Shown here piece after piece: positions 1 through 5,398 of a DNA stretch of 5,398 bases (position 1 is the stretch's first letter; every line of letters begins with the position of its first letter). This DNA is from Prevotellaceae bacterium (lineage in GTDB: Bacteria; Bacteroidota; Bacteroidia; Bacteroidales; Bacteroidaceae), in assembly GCA_022508685.1 (NCBI GenBank), contig JAFLUS010000162.1, positions 1 through 5,398 of the forward strand, given 5' to 3'. The position numbers were made by a program, and so were the translations under genes. Below the pieces are notes generated by a model that was not told the DNA's origin, did no database searches, and was given only the letters and a program-made list of their open reading frames with translations.

Positions 1-992
1 TCCCAGATGTCGTTGGTTTCAAGAAGTTCGGCGAAGTTGTGATAACGCTTCTGTGCGCTGATTTCTTCGATTTGTGCTTCTACAGCCTCATCGTAGGTCG
101 GGGCGGGTACGTCGCGGATGACGCCGAGGGCAATGGGGAAGTCGGGCCCTTCCATCATGGCGAGTTTCAGTTGCAGGGTGTTGTCTTCGCAGTGTGCGTC
201 GTGCACGAGGAGGTCGTTCTCCGTGATGCCGTTCTCGCCGAGTTTGACGACTTTCAGTCCGAAGCCTTCCTGCATGATGCCGTATTCGTTGTGCTCGCCG
301 AATACCATCGGTTCGCCTTGACGGAGATAGATGGCGTTGCGGGCACGTCCTTCCTTGGAATAGACGCTGTCGTGTGTGCCGTCGTTGAAGATGACGCAGT
401 TTTGCAGGATTTCGCACACGGATGCACCTTTGTGCTCGTAGGCGGCACGGAGAATGTCAATCGTGCCGGCAGCGTCGGTGGCGACGGCGCGGGCGAAGAA
501 GTGACCGCGGGCTCCGAAGCACAGTTCGGCAGGACGGAACGGGTCTTCCACCGTACCATAGGGACTGGATTTGCTGACGAAACCGCGGGGGCTTGTCGGC
601 GAATATTGTCCTTTGGTCAAGCCGTAAATGCGGTTGTTGAGCAGAATCATTTTGAGGTTGATGTTGCGGCGATTGGCATGGATGAAGTGGTTTCCGCCGA
701 TGGCGAGTCCGTCGCCGTCACCGCTGACTTGCCACACGGTGAGTTGCGGATTGGCCACCTTCACGCCCGTAGCGATGGCTGCTGCGCGTCCGTGAATGGT
801 GTTCATGCCGTAGGTAGCCATGTAGTGGGGAAGGCGGCTGGAGCATCCGATGCCGCTGATGACGGCGTTCTGTTCGGGCGGAACGCCGATTTCTGCCATT
901 GCCTTGTGGAATGCGGCAAGGAAGAAGTGGTCGCCGCATCCCGGACACCATCGTGGTTGTCCTTTCTTATAGTCTTGCTGTGTATATGCCAT
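1..992 (-). CDS. korB: 2-oxoacid:ferredoxin oxidoreductase, beta subunit (KorB), C-terminus cut by window edge
   Basis: This is the thiamine-diphosphate (TPP) and [4Fe-4S] subunit of a cytoplasmic 2-oxoacid:ferredoxin oxidoreductase. With KorA it converts a 2-oxoacid plus CoA to acyl-CoA and CO2, passing electrons to ferredoxin. The frame was read by hand from the ATG at 992; 330 residues are visible and no stop is reached at the edge. Seen: WCPGCGDH (Cys16, Cys19), GIGCSS (Cys50) and LQNCVIFND (Cys199), matching the four cluster ligands known in this family. GDGDGLAIGG (91-100) followed by NN at 119-120 is the TPP/Mg motif. YGLTKGQYSPTS (123-134) is the family's active-site signature. The start must lie before Cys16, and the next Met is residue 32. 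There is no extra ferredoxin domain, so one cluster is expected. Subunits of this class are about 300-370 residues, so only a short tail is probably missing. It lies 43 bp after korA and is very likely co-transcribed with it. 2-oxoglutarate is the likely substrate, but pyruvate or another 2-oxoacid is not excluded. Confidence 0.95.
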   Translation of the reverse strand, partial: MAYTQQDYKKGQPRWCPGCGDHFFLAAFHKAMAEIGVPPEQNAVISGIGCSSRLPHYMATYGMNTIHGRAAAIATGVKVANPQLTVWQVSGDGDGLAIGGNHFIHANRRNINLKMILLNNRIYGLTKGQYSPTSPRGFVSKSSPYGTVEDPFRPAELCFGARGHFFARAVATDAAGTIDILRAAYEHKGASVCEILQNCVIFNDGTHDSVYSKEGRARNAIYLRQGEPMVFGEHNEYGIMQEGFGLKVVKLGENGITENDLLVHDAHCEDNTLQLKLAMMEGPDFPIALGVIRDVPAPTYDEAVEAQIEEISAQKRYHNFAELLETNDIW

Positions 993-1035
993 AATGAATG
1001 TGGGTATTTCGATTCTGGTGGTTGTTGACTGCGGG

Positions 1036-2892
1036 TCAGTTCTTGCCTTCGTTCAGCACTTGCAGGAAATGGGCGGTGAGGCTTGCTACTTCAAATGGTT
1101 GACCCTTCACTTCGTTGTACTGCAGAGGGACGAATCCGTCGACTTTCATGCGGAGCCATGCTGCCAACTGTCCCATGTTCTGCTCTGCCACGACGACGCG
1201 CGGATATTTGCGCAGCACGTCGGCAGTGTTTGCCGGCAGTGGATTGATGTACTTGAAGTGTGCCAACGCCACGCGATGTCCCTGCGTGCGGAGTTCGTCC
1301 ATTGCTGCATGGAGGTGGCCAAACGTGCCACCGAAGCCCACAATCAGCAGGTCGGCATCGTCGGCATCGCCCAGCACGTCGAGGTCGGGCACGGGGATGC
1401 GGTCAATCTTCTGCTGACGCAGCGTCGTCATGAGGTGGTGGTTTTCGGGATTGGTGCTGATAGCGCCTGTCTGCGCATCCTTTTCCAATCCGCCGAGAAT
1501 GTGGGCAAAGCCCTCGCGTCCGGGCACAGCCCAGTAGCGCACGCCTTCGCTGTTGCGCATGTAGGGCGTCCACGTTCCGCGCAGTTCTTCGGGCACGTAG
1601 GGCGGACGAATATCGGGATAATCTTCCAAATTGGGCAATTTCAAGGCACCGCTGCCGTTGGCGACGAACGCGTCGGTAAGGAGCACGACAGGCGTCATGT
1701 GTTCAAGCGCCGTCTTTGCTGCCATATAGGCGGCGTCGAAGCAGTCGGTCGGGCTCGTGGCAGCCATGACTGGCATGGGCGATTCGCCGTTTCTGCCGAA
1801 CAGCACTTGCAGCAGGTCGGTCTGCTCGGACTTGGTCGGCAGTCCCGTTGCAGGCCCGCCGCGTTGCACGTCGAGCACGACGAGCGGCAGTTCCATGATG
1901 ACGGCGAGGTTCATGGCTTCCGATTTCAGACAGATGCCCGGACCCGACGTCGACGTGACGGCGAGTGCACCGGCAAACGATGCGCCCACTGCACTGGCAC
2001 AGCCGCTAATCTCGTCCTCGCATTGCACCGTCTTCACCCCGAGCGACTTGTGCTTGGAGAGTTCGTGCAGCACGTCGGTGGCAGGGGTGATGGGGTACGA
2101 ACCGAGATAGAGTTGCAGACCGGCTTTCTCGGCAGCCGCAATGAATCCGTAAGCCGTTGCCTTGTTGCCGGTGATGTCCATGTATCTGCCCGGCACCTTG
2201 TGCTTGGTCTCCACCCGATAGACGTTGGCAACGCTCGAGTGCGTGTTGTGTCCGTAATCGTATCCAGCCTGCACGACGCGGATGTTGGCTTCAGCCACGG
2301 CAGGTTTTTTCGCAAATTTTTCCCGCAGAAAATTGAACGCCACGTTGAGGTCGCGGTCGAACAACCAGCAGACGAGCCCGAGTGCAAACATGTTGCGGCA
2401 CTTCATGATGCTCTTCACGTCCATGCCCGTGTCGGCGAGGCAGTCCTTCACCATCTGCGTAATGGGGCAGGCAATGACGCGGTCGGGGTCGATACCCATT
2501 TCGCCGAGATAGTCTGCAGTGGCAAATTCAGCCTTCTTCAGGTCGGCTGCACCGAACGAGTCGGTGTCAATGATGATGGCTGCACCCGGTTTGGCATAGC
2601 GATATTGCGTCTTCAGCGCCGCAGCATTCATCGCCACGAGCACGTCGCACTTGTCGCCCGGCGTATACACCGTTTCAGCCCCGATATGCACTTGGAAACC
2701 GCTGACACCCGTGAGCGAACCTTGCGGAGCGCGGATGTCGGCAGGATAATCGGGGAACGTACTGATACTGTTGCCCACGGTGGCAGACACCGTGGAAAAG
2801 ATGTTACCGGCAAGTTGCATTCCGTCGCCAGAATCGCCTGAGAAGCGGACGACGACGTCAGTCAACTCCTTGATTTCTATTTGTTCAGCCAT
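1036..2892 (-). CDS. korA: 2-oxoacid:ferredoxin oxidoreductase, fused gamma-alpha subunit (KorA)
   Basis: This 618-residue protein is the large subunit of the two-subunit 2-oxoacid:ferredoxin oxidoreductase and the partner of KorB. The N-terminal gamma domain (about 10-200) carries GDSGDGMQLAG (19-29). The alpha part begins near 240 with the pyrimidine-binding YPITPATD motif (266-273). It continues through TSTSGPGICLKSE (313-325) and RGGPATGLPTKSEQTDL (344-360), whose Arg344 matches the conserved substrate/CoA-contacting arginine of the family. The C-terminal domain (about 510-618) resembles the transketolase C-terminal-like domain. Length and domain order agree with known fused subunits such as those of Sulfolobus and Mycobacterium, about 630-650 residues. 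The start at 2892 is forced: the next Met (25) lies inside the gamma motif. The A-rich leader has no Shine-Dalgarno, as is usual in Bacteroidota. It is first in an operon with korB. The motifs fix the family; the choice of 2-oxoglutarate over other 2-oxoacids is inferred. Confidence 0.95.
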   Translation of the reverse strand: MAEQIEIKELTDVVVRFSGDSGDGMQLAGNIFSTVSATVGNSISTFPDYPADIRAPQGSLTGVSGFQVHIGAETVYTPGDKCDVLVAMNAAALKTQYRYAKPGAAIIIDTDSFGAADLKKAEFATADYLGEMGIDPDRVIACPITQMVKDCLADTGMDVKSIMKCRNMFALGLVCWLFDRDLNVAFNFLREKFAKKPAVAEANIRVVQAGYDYGHNTHSSVANVYRVETKHKVPGRYMDITGNKATAYGFIAAAEKAGLQLYLGSYPITPATDVLHELSKHKSLGVKTVQCEDEISGCASAVGASFAGALAVTSTSGPGICLKSEAMNLAVIMELPLVVLDVQRGGPATGLPTKSEQTDLLQVLFGRNGESPMPVMAATSPTDCFDAAYMAAKTALEHMTPVVLLTDAFVANGSGALKLPNLEDYPDIRPPYVPEELRGTWTPYMRNSEGVRYWAVPGREGFAHILGGLEKDAQTGAISTNPENHHLMTTLRQQKIDRIPVPDLDVLGDADDADLLIVGFGGTFGHLHAAMDELRTQGHRVALAHFKYINPLPANTADVLRKYPRVVVAEQNMGQLAAWLRMKVDGFVPLQYNEVKGQPFEVASLTAHFLQVLNEGKN

Positions 2893-2915
2893 ATTGTTGA
2901 GTTAGGTTATTTGTG

Positions 2916-2946
2916 CAAAGTTCTGAAAAATCTGCAAAACCGCAAA
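2916..2946 (-). promoter_or_regulatory. Candidate korAB promoter, proximal
   Basis: On the minus strand a TTTG (2946-2943) is separated by 19 nt from GAACTTTG (2923-2916). This fits the Bacteroidota -33 TTTG / -7 TAnnTTTG layout, with an intact -33 but a -7 that misses the first T. Transcription would begin near 2910, giving a leader of under 20 nt before the korA ATG. Consensus match only. Confidence 0.35.
2922..2939. repeat. Paired TCTG(C)AAAA direct repeat upstream of korA
   Basis: TCTGAAAAA (2922-2930) is directly followed by TCTGCAAAA (2931-2939), a 9-bp period. It lies between the -33 and -7 elements of the proximal korA promoter candidate and resembles the pair upstream of porZ. The function is unknown. 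Confidence 0.35.
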
Positions 2947-2965
2947 ATGTTTCTCCGGAAAAAGG

Positions 2966-2973
2966 CAAAAATA
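2966..2973 (-). promoter_or_regulatory. Candidate korAB promoter -7 element, distal
   Basis: TATTTTTG on the minus strand is a perfect TAnnTTTG match. The -33 position about 19-20 nt upstream reads TTTC/TTCG, one base off TTTG. Use of this site would give a leader of roughly 65 nt, similar to the one predicted for porZ. It competes with the proximal candidate, and the sequence alone does not decide between them. Confidence 0.3.
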
Positions 2974-3001
2974 CGTCCATGTTTTTGCGTTGCGAAAGCC
3001 G

Positions 3002-3038
3002 AAAAATAGGTGCGCATCAAAGCAAGAGTTGCGATGCG
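3002..3038 (-). terminator. Second, bulged hairpin with T-run; possible backup terminator or korA upstream element
   Basis: On the minus strand, CGCATC and GCAA pair with TTGC and GATGCG (3038-3033 and 3032-3029 with 3025-3022 and 3018-3013). They leave a 3-nt CTC loop (3028-3026) and a TTT bulge (3021-3019). Six nucleotides separate the stem from a run of five T (3006-3002). It lies just past the main terminator. It may be a backup terminator; if korA transcription starts upstream of it, it would instead be a leader hairpin. Confidence 0.4.
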
Positions 3039-3042
3039 GCGC

Positions 3043-3089
3043 AATAAAATTTCTGATGCATCGCCATGAAACTGGCGACGCATCAGAAA
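3043..3089 (-). terminator. Rho-independent terminator of the porZ unit
   Basis: Two 17-nt arms (3050-3066 and 3073-3089) enclose a 6-nt loop (3067-3072). On the minus-strand RNA every position pairs, with one G-U wobble; on the plus strand the same position is an A-C mismatch. On the minus strand the stem runs into AAATTTTATT (3052-3043), a T-rich tail. It begins about 65 nt after the porZ stop, where a terminator is expected. The wobble and the tail both indicate minus-strand transcription. Confidence 0.85.
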
Positions 3090-3154
3090 ATCGGTTGTGA
3101 TAGAACACAGAAAAACAAGTGCTTAGAATGGGTCAGTTCTGCGCAGCAGACCTA

Positions 3155-5293
3155 TCATTCCGTGATGACGAGGAATTTTGCCACAGCACCCTTCTTGCCT
3201 TCGCTGTCGGTGGCAAGCACGTAGTAGATGCCGCTGGTGCAGCGTTGACCATTGGAAAGACGGCCGTTCCACGTGTACTGTCCGCCGACGCTGGTGCCGT
3301 GGTTGACGAGGTAGCCGGCTGCGTTGACGATTTTGACGTCGGTGTCGTACATGAGTCCGGTGATGGAGATGCTGCCTTGATAGTTGGGACGGACGGGGTT
3401 GGGATAGACGATGACGTTGTCGCTGTCGAAGGATGCAGCGGGGTCGGTGGCGTCGCCCATGTAGGAAACGAGTCCGGCATCGGTGGCGATGAACACTTCA
3501 CCGGTGGTGCCGTTGATGGCAATGTCGTTGATGATGTTGGAAGTGAGCGGACTGTTGTCTTGCGTGAAGTTGTGAATGGTCTCGGTGCCGTCGGGGCTGA
3601 CGAGGAAGACGCCCGAACCGTCGGTGCCTATCCATTTGCGGTTGCCGCCGTCGATGGCGATGCAGGTGACGGGCACTTCAAAAAGGAGATAATCGGCGAG
3701 GTTGGAACCGTCGTTGCGAGGAATTTTCGGTTGGGTGAGATAGAAGTCGTCGTCGAACACGGCTGCGGGATTGTAACTGACGAAGATGCCGCGGTCGCAA
3801 CCCATCCACATGGCGCCGTCGAGGTCTTCGCAGAAACAATAGAAGAGGGTCGGCGTCTCGGTCGTTCCGTCTTGGTTGACGAGGGCGGAGCGGAAGCGGT
3901 GGGTGAAGTATTTGGTATCGGCTCCGTGTTGGTTGGGATTGACGACGAGGAAGCCTGCCGACTGGTTGCTGTTGGTTGCACGACGGCTGTTCATCCATGC
4001 CCAACCGCGCCGGTCGAAGACGGTGTGGTCGAACGTCTGATAGCCTTTCACTTCGGGCACGTAGTATGCCGTCCATGTGCCGTCGTTGCGGAGGATGCGC
4101 ACGATGGTGTCGGTTTCGTTGTTGAGCATCCACAGGTTGCGCTGTCCGTCGTATGCCAGTCCGGTGACGCGCACGAAGAGTTTGGCACGCGGGTTGTCGG
4201 GCAGGATGCTGCGGATGGGCGAGTTGTCGCAAGTGTGGTTCGCCACGAGTTGCTGGTCGCGGAATTCATAGATGCCCGAACGTGCCGTTCCGGCAAAATG
4301 ATGTCGGGCATCGGCGGGGTCCTGCACGATGTCGGTCACGTTCGTGTAGTAGAGCGACTCGCTGTTGAGCGCCTTGGCAGCCGTTTCGTCGAAAGCCGTC
4401 CAGTGGTTGTTTTCGTACTGCATGATAGTGCCTTCGTGGTTGATGCCGACGTAGTTGAACGTACCGCCGGTGACGAGCAGCCGCTGTCCGCCAACGAACT
4501 TCAGGCTATAGGCATAGTTGCGGAGCGGGCTGTCGGGAATGACTGACGAGACGACGGTGTTGCCGTTGGCATCGACGCCCGTGAGTCCCTCGCTGCCGCT
4601 GGCACGCCACGTGGTTGCACCCTGCGTGGCAGTGGCAGACGGACGGATTTGCGTGCCGTTCGCCGTGTTGGGCATGTCGGCAGCCGTGACGACGCTCCAC
4701 TTGTTCGGGTCGAGCAAGTTGTCGGCAGTGTTGCCCCGATAGATGCCGGCGGGCGTCGTGGCATAGAGCATCTGTCCGTCGACGGTGACTCTGCTGACGG
4801 GGTAGCCGAAGTCGTAGTGGTCGCCGAAGATATGTTGGTCGAGTTGCACGCAGACGATGCCGGAATTGGTGGCGATGTAGAGCATGGCGCCGTCGATGCT
4901 GATGTCGTTGAGCGTGCGGTCGCGCACCGATTTCAGTTTGAAGTCAGGCATGTTGTAGGCTTCCTCGTCGTTGCCGAGCAAGTCGATGTTGCCGTTTTCG
5001 TAGATGACGACCAGTTCGCCGGTAGCCGCACACGGCAGGATGCTGTGTATGCTGCGGTCGTGCAGTGCCAGCGTCTTGTCGTACGTCTGCACGTGCGTGT
5101 CGGCAGGGTCGTAGGAATAGAGGTTTCCGTCGCTCAGCACGTAGACGAGTCCGTGCAGCGCAGCCACTTGCGTCGCATTGTGGTAGGCGTTGTAGATGTG
5201 CCAGTCGCCGTTGTCGGCAGTGGCAGTCGTCGTGAACAGCAGCGTGCATAGTGCTGCGATATATGTGCTGAAAGTGCGTGCAGCGGTCTTCAT
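3155..5293 (-). CDS. porZ: PorZ-like type IX secretion system attachment-complex protein (two-component-regulator-type propeller, T9SS C-terminal domain)
   Basis: This 712-residue exported protein matches the PorZ family. In Porphyromonas gingivalis PorZ is a surface member of the PorU-PorV-PorQ-PorZ complex that attaches T9SS cargo to anionic LPS. Seen: a signal peptide (K2, R6, hydrophobic YIAALCTLLF at 11-20, probable signal peptidase I cut in ATA-DNGD after residue 26). The N-terminal block has PorZ-like phrases: GDWHIYNAYHNAT (29-41), VYVLSDGNLYSYDP (50-63), ENGNIDLL (99-106) and LLDPNKW (193-199). Propeller repeats run to about 610, with two-component-regulator-type blades such as KWIGTDGSGVF (553-563) and VFIATDAGLVSY (600-611). 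A C-terminal beta-sandwich (about 624-712) has YPNPVRP (630-636), SGIYYVLA (687-694) and KFLVI (706-710), the usual T9SS sorting-domain motifs. It is somewhat shorter than the roughly 776-residue P. gingivalis protein. The stop TGA is followed in frame by TAG. The alternative is another propeller protein with a sorting domain; the N-terminal phrases argue for PorZ. Confidence 0.85.
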   Translation of the reverse strand: MKTAARTFSTYIAALCTLLFTTTATADNGDWHIYNAYHNATQVAALHGLVYVLSDGNLYSYDPADTHVQTYDKTLALHDRSIHSILPCAATGELVVIYENGNIDLLGNDEEAYNMPDFKLKSVRDRTLNDISIDGAMLYIATNSGIVCVQLDQHIFGDHYDFGYPVSRVTVDGQMLYATTPAGIYRGNTADNLLDPNKWSVVTAADMPNTANGTQIRPSATATQGATTWRASGSEGLTGVDANGNTVVSSVIPDSPLRNYAYSLKFVGGQRLLVTGGTFNYVGINHEGTIMQYENNHWTAFDETAAKALNSESLYYTNVTDIVQDPADARHHFAGTARSGIYEFRDQQLVANHTCDNSPIRSILPDNPRAKLFVRVTGLAYDGQRNLWMLNNETDTIVRILRNDGTWTAYYVPEVKGYQTFDHTVFDRRGWAWMNSRRATNSNQSAGFLVVNPNQHGADTKYFTHRFRSALVNQDGTTETPTLFYCFCEDLDGAMWMGCDRGIFVSYNPAAVFDDDFYLTQPKIPRNDGSNLADYLLFEVPVTCIAIDGGNRKWIGTDGSGVFLVSPDGTETIHNFTQDNSPLTSNIINDIAINGTTGEVFIATDAGLVSYMGDATDPAASFDSDNVIVYPNPVRPNYQGSISITGLMYDTDVKIVNAAGYLVNHGTSVGGQYTWNGRLSNGQRCTSGIYYVLATDSEGKKGAVAKFLVITE

Positions 5294-5359
5294 ATCGAAT
5301 GATTTTGGAATCTTGTTTTTAACAATAACGGAGTTGCTGCAGATTTATTGAAGGGGCAG

Positions 5360-5379
5360 TCTGCAAATATCTGCAAAAC
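5360..5379. repeat. Paired TCTGCAAA direct repeat upstream of porZ
   Basis: TCTGCAAA occurs at 5360-5367 and 5370-5377, a 10-bp period, about one helical turn. It overlaps the candidate -7 element. A similar pair lies upstream of korA at 2922-2939. It may be a binding site for a regulator or a by-product of AT-rich promoter composition. Confidence 0.4.
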
Positions 5380-5381
5380 TA
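5374..5381 (-). promoter_or_regulatory. Candidate porZ promoter -7 element
   Basis: TAGTTTTG on the minus strand is a perfect TAnnTTTG match about 80 nt before the porZ ATG. A -33 TTTG at the usual spacing would fall just beyond the right edge (about 5401), so only half of the promoter can be judged. The remaining upstream region (5294-5373) is AT-rich and shows no gene. Confidence 0.35.
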
Positions 5382-5398
5382 CAAAAATCGCTGAACTT

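Noticed and set aside
39..1028. A 329-residue open frame on the plus strand opposite korB
   Set aside because: The opposite strand encodes KorB with all expected cysteine and TPP motifs; this frame has none and spans the korA-korB junction.
994..2841. A 615-residue open frame on the plus strand opposite korA
   Set aside because: It is entirely antisense to a well-supported gene and has no recognisable domain. Its composition, rich in His, Arg, Val and Gly, is what the complement of GC-rich codons produces. It is open because korA rarely uses codons whose complement is a stop.
2902..3108. A 68-residue minus-strand open frame in the porZ-korA gap
   Set aside because: It runs through both hairpins and the candidate promoters, and is rich in Phe, His and Asn as expected from AT-rich non-coding DNA. 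It has no recognisable motif.
3138..3150. Small hairpin TCTGC-GCA-GCAGA just after the porZ stop
   Set aside because: The stem is only 5 bp with no T-run after it; the much stronger hairpin at 3050-3089 explains termination.
3119..4546. A 475-residue open frame on the plus strand opposite porZ
   Set aside because: It is antisense to the porZ coding sequence, with a repetitive Val/Gly/Asp/Glu composition and no motif. It is a shadow of GC-rich codon use.
5245..5248. Cysteine 16 in the PorZ signal peptide as a possible lipoprotein site
   Set aside because: The residues before it (AAL) do not fit a lipobox, which needs a small residue at -1, and the hydrophobic stretch continues past it to an ATA signal peptidase I site.
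5313..5325. Inverted repeat TTGTT-TTT-AACAA in the porZ leader
   Set aside because: The stem is only five A/T-rich pairs with a 3-nt loop, which is expected by chance in such sequence.

Overview
The window reads as ordinary core chromosome of a Bacteroidales bacterium, most likely Prevotella-like. The evidence is a PorZ-type component of the type IX secretion system (T9SS, confined to the Bacteroidota), a fused gamma-alpha KorA typical of anaerobic Bacteroidales, TAnnTTTG-like promoter elements, and no clear Shine-Dalgarno sequences. By eye the coding sequence is fairly GC-rich, with many codons ending in C or G, while the gaps between genes are AT-rich. All three genes lie on the minus strand and are described below in their own reading direction, from high to low coordinates.

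At the right edge (5294-5398) is an AT-rich leader with a perfect TAnnTTTG match. It precedes a 712-residue secreted two-propeller protein with a T9SS-type C-terminal domain (5293-3155), which I identify as PorZ. A tandem stop and a strong 17-bp hairpin with a T-rich tail (3089-3043) close this unit. A second, weaker bulged hairpin follows (3038-3013). The rest of the 262-bp gap holds candidate promoters for the next unit.

That unit is a two-gene operon for a thiamine-diphosphate 2-oxoacid:ferredoxin oxidoreductase. The fused gamma-alpha subunit KorA (2892-1036) is followed, 43 bp on, by the beta subunit KorB (992-1), whose last few residues run off the left edge. The two proteins should form one enzyme that oxidatively decarboxylates a 2-oxoacid, probably 2-oxoglutarate, to the acyl-CoA while reducing ferredoxin. 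PorZ acts at the cell surface in T9SS cargo attachment. It has no obvious biochemical link to KorAB and appears to be a separate transcription unit.

I found no mobile element, CRISPR array, RNA gene or sign of recent transfer, and no candidate for a new system. The most interesting non-coding signals are a paired TCTG(C)AAA motif upstream of both units and the double-hairpin region between them.
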